Shown: positions 1 through 10,510, counted from the first letter of the stretch. The stretch is DNA of 14,419 nucleotides from Smittium mucronatum (GCA_001953115.1 LSSL01004731.1:1-14419); one strand, 5' to 3'. Translations and numbers: made by a program. The notes: generated by a model from the letters alone, not told the origin.

Positions 1-81
1 ACCACGGCAAGGTATTTCACTCTTAGGGGGTCTTATTTTTTTTTGTCGCGGATTTTTTTTACCAGATAAAATCAGTAAAAT

Positions 82-364
82 CTATGTGGAAAAAATAGTT
101 GCGAAAAAGTTGTGCAATTCATAGAAAATATCAATATCCTCAATGCCAAGAACCTCCTCTGCTGACCTAGTGAATGCGAACATGGGAAAAATAAAAGTCA
201 TGTTCACCATCCGATATACCCCATCCTACATTGCTAAAAGTTGGCTTTATGTCTAAAGAAGCATATAGACATGAATTAAGCTCAAATTCATTAAACAAAA
301 AGTCACTTAGATGGATGAACTCCTCGTTGGATCTTTCTTCTAATAGAGTCGGTAAAATAATGTA
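82..364 (-). pseudogene. Decayed reading frames of unknown family
   Basis: I do not recognise this protein. On the minus strand an open stretch of 65 codons (364 down to a TAG at 167-169) contains plausible protein sequence such as EEFIHLSDFLFNEFELN and LDIKPTFSNVGWG. A second frame overlaps it, from an ATG at 208-210 to a TAG at 82-84 (42 residues, including TRSAEEVLGIEDIDIFYELH). The two look like successive pieces of one protein separated by a frameshift. Upstream on the same strand (about 365-570) a third frame gives short protein-like runs (VADILKFYNANTLFYRL) interrupted by stops. The local G+C is higher than in the neighbouring A/T-rich DNA, as expected of former coding sequence. No catalytic motif, signal peptide or membrane segment is recognised. 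It may be the remains of a host gene or of a mobile-element protein. Confidence 0.35.
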
Positions 365-1751
365 TTAGCATTATAAAACTTCAGTATATCTGCCACCGCA
401 CTCCTACAACAAGACGATAAACGCTGGAGCGTCACTTAGCTGACTGAGTATGAACTTTTTGTGTAGGTAGCTTACCAGACTGTGCGGATTCCGACTTTGT
501 CTCTCATGTTCAGGAATCTTCCTGACCTGATTCTCTTGTCACCCAATCTTTGAGATGCTGTCGCATTATTTACCTAATTTGCAGTAGCATTGGTGGGATT
601 TTGGTGTAAATACATATTAGATGCGCCACTTGAGCCCCTAAACCGCAATAAGGTATTTTCCACTTGGTGGAACTGATGCATTAACTTTTATTTTTTATTA
701 AAACAACAAGTCTTCTACTTTTTTACACCCAACTAAAAAAATTATCAAAATCATTATGATTTTTAAATTCTGCTTTATTATTTTGATATAAATGCAATTT
801 CAATGCAAAATGTTCGAAATTTTACATACATACCCATGTATTTAATTTTCTGATTCCAATTTGACTGATTTATGCTCCATTGTACAAAGCAAGTTCAGGG
901 GCTATATTTTTCCAACCTTTAATTTATCTGAAGTTTTTATTAAAAAGTGAAAATAATCATTTTACATATAGCAAAAACTAAAAGAATATCGATTGATTGT
1001 TTTTTGAGCGAAAAAGGTGGAATGTAATTGCTTGAGTGAATAATATTAAAATTTTAATAAATTGCATCATTAGAAAACATTAATACTCTTTTAAGCTTCA
1101 CCTATTCACTCCCGTAACTCAGTCCTCAAAAACAATAGTTAATTCAAAATAAACATTTTCTTAATGAATACTAGGCGCTCAGTGCAATAAGTGGTTTTGA
1201 TTACAAAGTATTGTTTATCAAATAAGAGAAAGTTATTGATTTAGGATTATGATTATCAACTATAATGAGAAATTTAGTAATCATTGGATAAAATGATAAA
1301 ACATTCAGTTACTGAAATACATATCGTTTTTTGATAAAAACGCGATATATTGATAAATTTGAGTTCTTTTAAATAATAAGAAATGTTTGAATATAAATAA
1401 TATTTATAAAAAAAACGCGATTTTATCAAAATGGATGTTTTTTTTACGCGAAAATACATTTGATTTTGGTTTTTAATATATCAACTTTATTTTTTCAGAT
1501 GATTTAGATTTATTCTATAACTACAAAAATGTATTGGTTAATCAATTTTGATATATATAATTAAAAAATCGATTTTTAATAATGTGAAATACATTATATA
1601 TAAATTTGAATATATATACAATAAGATTTTTCAACGCATTTAGCTCATCTAAATTTTTTTTTAAGTAAAACTTTTATAAGAATAGAAAAATATTATTAAA
1701 TATGTCCGATTCAAATTTTCAAAGACTTATTACTAGAGCCCGGAATATTGA
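365..1751. other. No gene supported; G+C drops sharply after about 680
   Basis: Positions 365-680 keep a comparatively high G+C and contain broken minus-strand frames only. They include a tight near-palindrome around 510-525 (TCAGGAA, two bases, TTCCTGA). From about 700 the sequence becomes strongly A/T-rich, with many stops in all frames. A short minus-strand frame at 1274-1459 is of biased composition (Tyr/Phe/Ile/Lys) and has no sign of being a gene. A 14-bp perfect palindrome (AAAAATCGATTTTT) lies at about 1564-1577. Confidence 0.6.
1329..1431. repeat. Short inverted repeat containing CGCG
   Basis: TTTTGATAAAAACGCG at 1329-1344 matches the reverse complement of 1416-1431 at 15 of 16 positions, with a loop of 71 bases. 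A third T-tract followed by ACGCG lies just outside at 1438-1450. The function is unknown. It could be the eroded end of a mobile element or a chance fold in A/T-rich DNA. Confidence 0.5.
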
Positions 1752-2726
1752 TTAAGTAATAAATGGATATTTGAAGCAGAAAGAGCTTTTGACATTGAGC
1801 AAAATAAAACTGATTTTTATTTTTACCAACTTTCCACTGATTCTCTTAAGACCTCAACAAATTTTTATTTGAATTAGTTTGATATATTATTTGAGATATT
1901 AAATCAGGATCTTTCTAGAATGAGAAGTAACAGAGGAAAAAATCCCAAAGTATCAATTAAAGATTCATTTCTACTTTATCTGTATTTTTTGAAGACTTAT
2001 CATACTTACTCCACCATCGGACTATCATACAATATGAATTCTGGTTCAACACAAAGATTTATGAAAAGAATTGCTGATTCGATCAAAGAAACTCTGAAAA
2101 AAGAGTTCCTCGTTTTCGTAAAAAAATATGAAAAGTAATCTTTAGGATTGAGCTTTTTTAATTACCCAGAAGCAGCACTTATAATATACGCTTCTATACA
2201 AGAATTATCTAGATTATCCTCAGCTTTTAGGGATTCTAATGTTTTATTTTCGACAAAAAATAAATTATACTGCGTAAAAAATGAATTTTTTCATCTTCCA
2301 GACGTAAGTGTAACTATGGTGAGCCAAAAAAATAATGGATCGATACATGATTTTGACGTATTTTTTAACAGATTTCAATTATAAAAAATTTCTTCTAAAA
2401 GCTCCTGAGGAAACTACTTCAGATGATAATCGGCACTTGTATATAATAGCCGAGTTATGGTTTATTTGAATTGATAGATATATCCTTTTAATTTCTCCAC
2501 TAAAAGGTTCTAACCTTAGCCAGATTGAATATATAAACAATAAAAAAGTACCTTCAGTTAGAATAATTTGCGAGAATTATCCCTCCCGTTTAAAGCAGTT
2601 CTGGGGGACTTCAAGGCTTAAATAACAATAAATTTATACTTTCATGAGGATATACACGATTTTTGCATTTGCCTCACTAATTTTCACCTAAGGTTACATC
2701 CATTGAGAAGAATTTCGAACAGATAA
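1752..2726 (+). pseudogene. DDE_4-type (PIF/Harbinger or IS5-like) transposase relic
   Basis: This is the remnant of a DDE-family transposase, the enzyme that cuts and pastes a DNA transposon. Frame 3 carries the N-terminal helix-turn-helix region (1878-2135; KVSIKDSFLLYLYFLKTYHTY, then GLSYNMNSGST). After an in-frame TAA at 2136-2138 it carries the first part of the catalytic domain (2139-2381; YASIQE, KNEFFHLPDVSV, NNGSIHDFDVFF). A shift to frame 1 near 2385 continues it (LYIIAELWFI, ISPLKG, PSVRIICENYPSRLKQFW), and a further shift near 2670 gives LTNFHLRLHPLRR, ending at 2724-2726. In-frame stops also lie at 1875 and 2382. The DASIQE-like position reads Tyr and the ADKGY-like position reads AELWF, so catalytic acids are missing. 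An ATG at 1702 in another frame may be the old start. I found no terminal repeats. Family assignment is from motif order; the element is dead. Confidence 0.8.
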
Positions 2727-3351
2727 ACCTCTGAATAAAAATCGAATATCTTTAAAATTATATTATCAGTCATAAACAGTTTAATAATAAAACCTCTTTA
2801 TTTTAAAACATATAATAAATTTAATTTAAAACCAGATATTTAATAATTGAAAAAGCAACCTTTTAAAAATAAGTGAATTTTTATATATTTTTAATTTTTA
2901 ATTATTAAATGTAATTAATTAAATCTAAATAAATTGATATGGAATTTGATGTTGATTATTTTAAAAAAAAATTGTGAGCATTTGCTTGAGGGTATGGTTT
3001 TTAAAAATACGCGTAGTTCATAAAAAATCAGCTTGATTTCATTTTAGTTTTGAGGTTTTCTATAAAAGGTACAGCATTTTTAGTTTAAATTTTCAATGAT
3101 ATATATATGTTTATTTATTTAAAAAAAAATTCATTCCTTATAATGAATTTATAATCACATCAATCAATAATTTTCCAAATCTATTGCATATTTACGACTT
3201 GTATCTAGTTCAAAAAGAATTTATAAAAAAATTAAATACCAAAATAATTTATTTACATAAAACTTAAAAACTAAAAAAAAATTTAACTAAGTACAGTTAT
3301 CAATAGCCATATTTTTTTTTTGAATTAAAATTACTTTAATCAATTTCGTTT
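2727..3351. other. A/T-rich stretch, no gene seen
   Basis: There are homopolymer runs, stops in every frame and one ACGCGT site (3009-3014). Terminal repeats matching the region upstream of the DDE_4 relic were looked for and not found. Confidence 0.6.
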
Positions 3352-3391
3352 TGAAGGAGAAAGATGAAAGATGAAGGTTGGGAAAGAGAAA

Positions 3392-3425
<34 letters not shown>

Positions 3426-3480
3426 GAAGGATGAAGGGAAAGAGAAAATGGGAGGAGGAAGGAGAAAGATGCGATTAGAT
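3352..3480 (+). repeat. Purine-rich low-complexity tract with 7-bp repeat
   Basis: Four perfect copies of GGATTAT (3394-3421) are followed in phase by two copies of GGATGAA (3422-3435). They are flanked by GGA/GAAA-rich sequence, giving a strongly purine-biased plus strand. An open frame runs through it from 3364 to 3678, but its translation (repeats of Trp-Ile-Met-Asp-Tyr-Gly type, then an A/T-driven tail) reflects the repeat and does not look like a protein. A minisatellite is the best description. Confidence 0.85.
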
Positions 3481-3946
3481 AAAAATAATTTTTTTAAAAA
3501 ACAGAAAACAGAAAGAACGAAATCGCGGCTAATGCCAAACATTTCAATAAATTTCGTTTTTTTTTTATCGCGTCATAATTTCAATTTTAATTATTTGATA
3601 AATTTAATCGATTTCGAGAAAAATATTTATTTAGATAATTTTGAACTTAGACCAATAATTGACATTTTTACCATATAGTACATCTTTTTCGATAAAAGGC
3701 GTCTTTTTGAGGAATTTGATTTTTTCACAGAAAAATATTGTTATTTAAAAAACTCAAATATATCAATATAAATCGTTTTTTTCATAAATTTTCTGATGCT
3801 TCAATAACAACACATTTTATAATTTTGTTCAATGATTACCTAATAATGATTTTAAATTGATAATTGATATCTTAATTTACTTATTAAGATTTTTTTTGGT
3901 AAAAATTCAACAGATTTAAACATTCTTAGTTTTTGAACTAGGCGCT
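3481..3946. other. A/T-rich stretch, no gene seen
   Basis: This holds the tail of the low-complexity open frame and homopolymer runs. CGCG occurs at 3524-3527 and after a T-tract at 3569-3572. The 10-mer ACTAGGCGCT at 3937-3946 directly abuts the next mobile element and also occurs at 1170-1179. Confidence 0.6.
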
Positions 3947-4014
3947 TAATGTTAAAAATCTACTAGAAATGTTATAATAGGTTTATTTTGTACCAAACGC
4001 GTTTTATTCAAAAT
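3947..4014 (+). repeat. Left terminal inverted repeat of MITE-like element
   Basis: It begins TAATGTTAAAAATC and ends GTTTTATTCAAAAT, with an ACGCGT site (3997-4002). It pairs with 4796-4863 at 64 of 68 positions. Just inside it lies AAGCGCTT, which the right arm does not share. Confidence 0.9.
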
Positions 4015-4795
4015 AAGCGCTTTTATATAAGTTATATACTTTATCAACTCGTATATAATTTTCATCAATTTTCATAGAATTTGTTAAAAATAACTCCAAT
4101 TAACAAAAAGATGGAAATTCTCACATTAATTCCATTTTTTATTAAAATAAAAATTTGAAGTTTTTATTTAGATATTTTAATTTATCTAGTTATCGGAAGA
4201 ATCTTCTACGTGAAATAAAATAATAATGCGAAAATTTATTAGAGATAAATCAATATAATCAAGGCATCTTTGTATATCTTATAAATTTTATCGTAAGCAA
4301 TTTGAAACCTAAAAGAATAACTTTCTTATATCAAAAAACACGAATTTATATCATTTGATTTTAGTATTTTCATAATTTTCATTAATATTAACAACTTCAT
4401 ATATTTTTTAATAAAAGATAAAGATCATTTTTTGAAAAAAAAATAAAAACAGGTGTATTTTTTTAATAAAACTTTATTTAATTGTTCCAAACTTTTAATT
4501 GAAATCAAAGTCTATTCATTTATTTTTATATACGAAAGTCGAGTTTAAAACGTATTATAAATGAAAATTTATAGTTTAGTTGGATTTTTCTTGATAAAGC
4601 TTACGGGAGTTAGAATTTTAGGCCCATGATTGAAAATCAAAATCACATGCCCTTATAATTTTATTTCCACCAATGTATACAAAAAAATCAAATTTTTAGC
4701 CAGCAGATTATAAATTCTAACTTTTAACTTTTGACACAATTCGATCCATAAATTAAAAATCATTATATACCTATTATAAAGTTAATAAATCATTC

Positions 4796-4863
4796 ATTTT
4801 GAATAAAACGCGTTTAGTACAAAATGAACCTACTATAACATTTCTAGTGGATTTTTAACATTA
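4796..4863 (-). repeat. Right terminal inverted repeat of MITE-like element
   Basis: This is the inverted partner of 3947-4014, and ACGCGT is conserved here too (4808-4813). The mismatches fall at isolated positions, with no gaps. Confidence 0.9.
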
Positions 4864-7431
4864 TAAACAATTATTGTGACGCTTTTTAAAACATTTAAAA
4901 TAATTTTAACTATTTTTTTTATTTGAAATTATATCCAATGTTGAGCCTTAAACACATTTAAAGGCCTCAATTACACCGTAAGCCTATTATTTAATTTTTC
5001 AGGAGTGTTAGCATATTTAGCTAAGTAAATATCAAATAAATAACAAGCTCTTCTCATTAATTATTTATTTAATTGAAAACAAGACTTCTAGACCGAAGTT
5101 TATTTATCCATAAATAATAGAAGTATTTACATTTGTGGCATTTTTTATAGCATATTATTTCATAAATTAATTATTCATTAAATTTCTATTTTTGATATTC
5201 TTGTCAAAAACGCAATTTCTATGCGTAAAATTTTATTAATTAGAGAAATAATAAATATTTTTAACTTATTAGTTTGAAGATTTTTTTTGTATGCATAGAC
5301 CAAAATACATGATAATATTGAGGTTTGCACTGTTTTATTTTTGTTGGCTAATAGCTGATCATATTTAAGAAAGAAATTTACAAAAAATATCGTTTAAAAT
5401 TTTTTTTCAAGGTTTTGAATGTTGGATATAATAATCACTTTTTTTCTTTTTTTTCTTTTTCTTTTTCTTTTTTATTTTTAAATGAATTTATTTAAAATAT
5501 TTTTTTCATTTCATTTGCATACTTGATGCATTCATAATGTAAAAAATATAAAAAATTGGTTTTTAGTTGACTAATCTTCGGATTTTTATAATAAGATCTT
5601 ACTATGTACTGGTAAGAGGGAGTGCTAATGGAAATATATTTTAAAATATATAAAAATTTACTAAAACTAGTTTTAAAAAAGCTAAAAAAAGGTAATAAAT
5701 TTCTAAAAATTCAATAGACCCACACTAATCAAACTTTCTACCAGCCCAACTTGCTAGCTTTGTTCAATGGTTTTAATTAATTAATATAAAAATTTAATAT
5801 AAATTATAGCTATGTTTTCCGTGTTTTAATTTAACCAGACTCAATTTTTAAGATTCTGGGGCTAATTGAATCCTTATTTTATTAGATTAAAAAGTATTTT
5901 TTTTAAAATATCAATTTTAAAACATATTGAAGAGGTTTTTATTTTGAGGATTCCAACTTCAAGACCTTTACTAATTTTTTTAACACAAAATCTGATACAT
6001 TTTAAAAGAAATTTATGCATTAGGGATTTGGGTTTATAATTAATATTTTTGATACATGTTAAATATAATTCTTTTTTAAAACTTTCACTGCATATTCTAG
6101 AAATTTGATGGTTTTATTTAAAATAATTTTCATTAAATTTAATTCCAAAATTTTTGTTTTCAGAATTTTATCATATGATATTTTTACCATTAATATCACA
6201 ACATCTCTCTAATTTATTAGTTGTGCTTTCAAATGATAGAATCAGAAATTAAAAAATTAAAAAATTTTCTTTTAAATTTTTATAAGCGGAAAAATTTCAC
6301 ATTTTTTTAGATAAGGGCACTCCTACTTCCATAAGTTTATCATTTCAAATTATTTAAACCCCTATATTAGAATTTTTTATAAAATTTCATATCTTGACAC
6401 TTTCCTTACAATGAAATTCAAATAAGTATTTATATTATATGAATATTTTTTTTAAACTTTTAATTCGATAAGAGTAATATTCGACTTATCCTTTTTCTAA
6501 CATGATTAATTTCTAAGATATTTCCAAAGAAAAAATCTCCTCCTATATAGATTTAAGGGTAGGTCTTATACCAACACCACCTAAATTAATATTATACTAA
6601 TTTTCATATGTTGCATAAAAACGATTAGGCAAATATCTATCAATCTAACAGAGAATTTTAGTTATTAAATAGAGGTCTAGAAATCAAAAATTCCAAAAAA
6701 ATCAAAATAAATGGGGTTTTTTTTAATTAAATTTTTCCTCGCGTGAAAAATGTATGACAATGAACCGGAACACTATTCAAAATAACTTTAAAAGTGGCCC
6801 AAAATAAACTTTAGAAATATCCCGTTTTAAAATCTAAACCTTCAACATAGGAACTTCTTAGGTTTTAAGGCTCTCATGTATGTAGTTTGTATTTCACTGA
6901 AAAATCCGATCAGAGGAGTAAATAAAAGCAAGTTTTGCTGATAATGTTTCTCTTTTATTTATTTATATTTTATTTATATTTTTAAATTTTTATAGCAGCA
7001 CCCGAATAATGTTTTGAGTTCCGAAAAAAAAGTATAGACTCTTCTTCGTACATTTGCAGTGATTGTTTTTTGGAGACTCCTACTTTTTAAACTTGGTTCA
7101 GAAATGACTAATATGTTTTAAGCATCTATAATTATCCATATTTAGTAGGTTTAAAATATTATAAAGGCGATATTTTAGCAGTTTTCTTATTCTTTTTAAA
7201 GGTTATAGATTGATATTCTGTTTTGAGGAGTAAAATTGGTTTTTCATTATTTATAGCTCTTTGAAACAACAAAGTGTTATTTTTTCGGTAAAAATATGGT
7301 AATATAGCCTGTATAATTTAAAAAGCTCTCTAGACTTAATATGAGATCTTTTAACATTTAATTATTGTCTGTAATAAATAAATAAAACCCGAAAATATGA
7401 CGAGGTAATATAGTTATGAAATATCATTTGA
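4864..7431. other. Long A/T-rich stretch without a supported gene
   Basis: I read this stretch on both strands and found only short frames, none with recognisable motifs. Slightly more complex pockets occur at about 5590-5760, 6540-6900 (CGCG at 6740-6743) and 7050-7270. In the last, a plus-strand frame (KGDILAVFLFFLKVID, TGA, YSVLRSKIGFSLFIAL) reads like hydrophobic protein broken by a stop. These may be very old coding or transposon remains, but nothing can be named. It contains a pyrimidine tract, annotated separately. Confidence 0.5.
5438..5473 (+). repeat. 36-base pure pyrimidine tract
   Basis: There are runs of 5 to 8 T separated by single C, with no purine over 36 bases. It is probably a simple-sequence expansion. 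Confidence 0.9.
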
Positions 7432-7590
7432 TATTTTAACTTTAAAAATAATAAAGCAGAGGCCAAAGTAAGAAATGGATTATTTGATAAGGAATTAAAG
7501 TTATCTAAAACAAGACATATGCTGATTCATGGTCAGCAAATAAAAATCTGTCTTAATTTGAAAAACCCGATAATTTCTTTAATTATCTGA
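7432..7590 (+). other. Short open frame of unknown nature
   Basis: Fifty-two codons are open between a TGA (7429-7431) and a TGA (7588-7590). The middle (NKAEAKVRNGLFDKELKLSK, then TRHMLIHGQQIKICLN) has a more balanced composition than the translated A/T background. There is one internal ATG (7519-7521). I do not recognise it. Its end runs into the left terminal repeat of the next element, so it could be an old gene interrupted by that insertion, or chance. Confidence 0.2.
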
Positions 7591-7648
7591 ATTTTATTTG
7601 ACTAATCCGACAAATTGGGGTTCTCTGCTTAATAATCTGATCGTTTTA
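7569..7648 (+). repeat. Left terminal repeat of MULE-type element
   Basis: It reads GATAATTTCTTTAATTATC at its outer part, then ACAAATTGGGGTTCTCTGC, then AATCTGATCGTTTTA. The same order of blocks appears in the reverse complement of 10511-10587 (GATAATCCCTTTGATAATT, AAATTTGGCTCTCCTGCC, AAATCTGATTATTTTA), with small gaps. Confidence 0.5.
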
Positions 7649-8793
7649 AAAATAAACTGACAAATACAGCGTTTTTTATTTGATTTTTCAATTGACCAAT
7701 TGATTTCTCAATGAAAAATATAATTAACTAAATTAAAATTTTCAAGTATGCCCTTAAATTAAATGAATTGAAAAATTAATTTTAATATAAATTCCAATTA
7801 AAAAAGTTGGTATATTTTAAAAAGACACAATAGCGAAAGTTTATTATCCTTTTAATAACTATTTATTTTAAAATCTCTTATATTCTACAATAATTTGAAT
7901 AATATTAAATAGTTTCATATTTGAGTATTTATACTTGCTATAACAAAAACATTGTATAAAAATATGTAGATAACATACACAGGCTAATTAAGTACTAGAA
8001 AGAGCCTTTTTTCAAGTTTAATTATTTTTTTTAAAACTTAGTTTAAGAGGGTTTTAGGCTCGATGAGCTTGAATATAAAAATAATCAATCCGGGGAACGA
8101 ATTTCAATTTTTATTTATATATTTCAATGTTTAAAAACAAATGAGGCGTATCGGTTTCCCATTTATCAAACAATAAATCTAAGCATGGTTTATAAAGAGG
8201 TTTTAAGGCATAGATTATTTAGGTATAACGATTTTTTCCCTTTCATTCTTTGAATCGTAAAAGAGCTTAATTTTTTCACCGAAATTAGAGGTTACATAAA
8301 AAAGGTTTTGGTAAGTACGGGGAGTTTTATTAAAAAAGAATAATATTGGTTTATAGAATTTTTTTTAAAAGGAATCTTATCATTAGGATACTATTAAGTG
8401 ATTTTTTGATCAAACGGCATTTAGTTCGAAGCTTGAATTATTTATGATTTTATTAGGACTTCCCGGGATCCCCTTTTTTGAAATAATAACGATGCTAATG
8501 ATATCTGTCCTATTTATTTCTACTGTAAAGTAATAAAATTTTGGGCGCTTTTTTGTTTTTGAGAATTCCTTACAAGAGCAGTAAACGTCTGCCCAGGTCT
8601 GAATGCTTTTTTTTTGAAATATGAAAGCATTATTTTTGGAAAAATTAATCGAAAATTCAAAAATTTCAAAATAAATTTGGCTTAATTTTCTTGAAATCGA
8701 TACTAGATCCGTAGGTATTAGATTACTTTAAAAATCGCAAAATATATAGCATCAGGAACTATCTATAATAATTTTGTATTAAAAATATTTATC

Positions 8794-10037
8794 TCATGAG
8801 CCCACTATTTCATTATAAATCATTTTCCCGAAATTAGCTGCATAAAATTTATTGGAATTATCTATTATTCTTAGAGACAAATCTAGAAAATCCAATACTT
8901 TAGAGATTCTTTATATTGTAAAATTTTCTTTAGCTGCCCTGCTAAACCTTTCTTGGGAATTATTTGTCGACGAACAGAAAATTGATGCCCCTTCAAACCA
9001 GTTTCGATTTTTTTCAAAATGATTTTTATTTATTTTTTGAATTATATCCGCAAAAAAGTTGAAATTGCTCCACTTACGCAATTTTTTTTTATATTTCTTT
9101 TAGAAATATCTTTTGACTCAGTAGCAATTAAATCTTGCAGATGTCACCGTGTATTAAATCCTTAATTCCATCCTTTTTCTTTCCTATAAGGTCTTTTATG
9201 TGCTTAGAAACATGAAACCAACAATTAACTCTGTCAAATACATATGGAATAATTCAAAAGCCTTTGATATTTGTGGAGCGTAGTATGAAACAATTTTTTT
9301 AAATTTAAATTGTAGAAACATCCCTTTAACCTTCTCTGATATTTTATCAAAAAATCAAGAATAATCATTTTTATCGTCTTTACTTACTTTTAGTTTTGAT
9401 ATAGAAGAAAATAACTGGTTATTATATGTTACTCCCAATATAATAACAGGATATCCTCCCTCCATCAATTTAAATGTCAAATTGACATGAAAATAGGACG
9501 CGATTGTAAGTCTTTGTAGATTTTTTTTTGATGTAATTGAAAATGATACATTCCCAGGGTCCGTGGAATATCCTACCACATATGAGCTATAACTTATATT
9601 CTTTCGTTTATTTTTAAAATTTTACTTTGAATAATTTCTATTATCCTAAGGATTTTTTTCGATTTTTTGTTATAATAACTCTTAGCAGAGCATATTTTAT
9701 CCGTTGCAATAAGAAAGATTCTCAGATTCAAATCTCAATTTTATCTGATATAAAGAAAAGTTGTCTTTAAAAACATTAATTATTTTCTGCTCAATATTTT
9801 TTGATTTGATTCGGCGCATTTGTCTGAGTGTTTTTTAGAACTGTAAAACATTTTGTTGAATCATAGTAATCATCGACCCTTAGGTCTCCATCGCAACCAT
9901 CAATATTTTTGTTGACGTAGTAAAATATAGCTGAGATAATTCCTGCAAGCATATGAGTAACTTACTCTCATATTTTCCATGATATCATGGTTTTCATGTT
10001 GAAAATCCTTAACCCAGAATCTTTTAGACTTACTCAT
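8794..10037 (-). pseudogene. MULE (Mutator-like) transposase relic
   Basis: This was the transposase of the surrounding element. From an ATG at 10035-10037 the minus strand gives an N-terminal region resembling the FLYWCH/WRKY-like zinc finger usual in these proteins (9922-9791; IDGCDGDLRVDDYYDS). The MULE catalytic core follows (9579-9355; NLTFKLMEGGYPVIILGVTY, KDDKNDYS). A TGA at 9355-9357 replaces the Trp expected in DYxWFF, and the frame continues FFDKISEKVKG, IVSYYAPQISKAFE. After a frameshift come FDRVNCWFHVSKHIKDLIG (about 9240-9180) and, in another frame, NRNWFEGA and STNNSQERFSRAAKENF (about 9015-8905). Relative to the family, D-x-T-F reads N-L-T-F and V-S-D-Y-A reads V-S-Y-Y-A, so two likely catalytic Asp are gone. 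The Cys/His of CWFH remain. It cannot make an active enzyme. Confidence 0.85.
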
Positions 10038-10510
10038 TCTTAGAAAAAATAGAGAATTTAAATTAACATTTTAAATAAAAAAAGCTAATATACATTTCTA
10101 TCTATAACCTCTTAATTAACACTCTTTTCTAAGATTCAAGTAGCTTAAATAATAATTTTACTGGGATTGATTTTGTATAAATAGATAGAGTTTTTTATAC
10201 TTTTCGATAGATTTATCATTACGGTTAACCCTTTATTCACTATTACGCATTAGCAACTTTAATAAGCATAAGTTTGAGAGGTTAAACAGATCATAAACAT
10301 ACCAAGTCATGGTATTTTACAGTAAAATTGCATAAATACACAAACAATTTGACGAAAAAATTGGATCTGATTTTGCAATTTTTTTTTCGCGTGATCCTAT
10401 CTAGCTATTCGTTAATTTTGTTTTGTATTAAATTTTTATCCAAGAAATAAACAAATAAAACAAAAGAATGCAATCTATAAATAAAAGAATATTGTTATTC
10501 AGATTTTTTC

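Larger units (their letters stand above)
3947..4863. mobile_element. MITE-like element with 68-bp terminal inverted repeats
   Basis: The two ends are inverted copies of each other over 68 bp, with four differences, all transitions. The outermost TA on each side (3947-3948 and 4862-4863) is compatible with the TA target-site duplication of Tc1/mariner-type elements. TA is self-complementary, however, so the inverted repeat alone would also produce it. The 781-bp interior has no open frame of note and no recognisable transposase, so the element would be non-autonomous. Inside is a smaller 10-bp inverted repeat (4609-4618 with 4712-4721). About 94% arm identity suggests a relatively recent insertion compared with its neighbours. 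The family is not identified. Confidence 0.8.

Noticed and set aside
9..665. Possible direct repeat (AAGGTATTT plus CACT at 10-22 and 649-664) as LTR-like ends
   Set aside because: The match is about a dozen bases with gaps and is not extended on either side; common by chance here.
1274..1459. 61-codon minus-strand frame
   Set aside because: Low-complexity Tyr/Phe/Ile/Lys translation of A/T-rich DNA, lying over an inverted repeat; no motif.
3364..3678. 104-codon plus-strand frame
   Set aside because: The first part is translated heptamer repeat and the second is A/T-driven Phe/Asn/Ile sequence; no domain or codon signal supports a gene, although a GGAG precedes the ATG.
9715..9735. T-loop-like GATTCAAATC suggesting a tRNA
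   Set aside because: No acceptor, D or anticodon stems fit around it; it lies in the MULE relic. No other tRNA or rRNA signal was found in the window.
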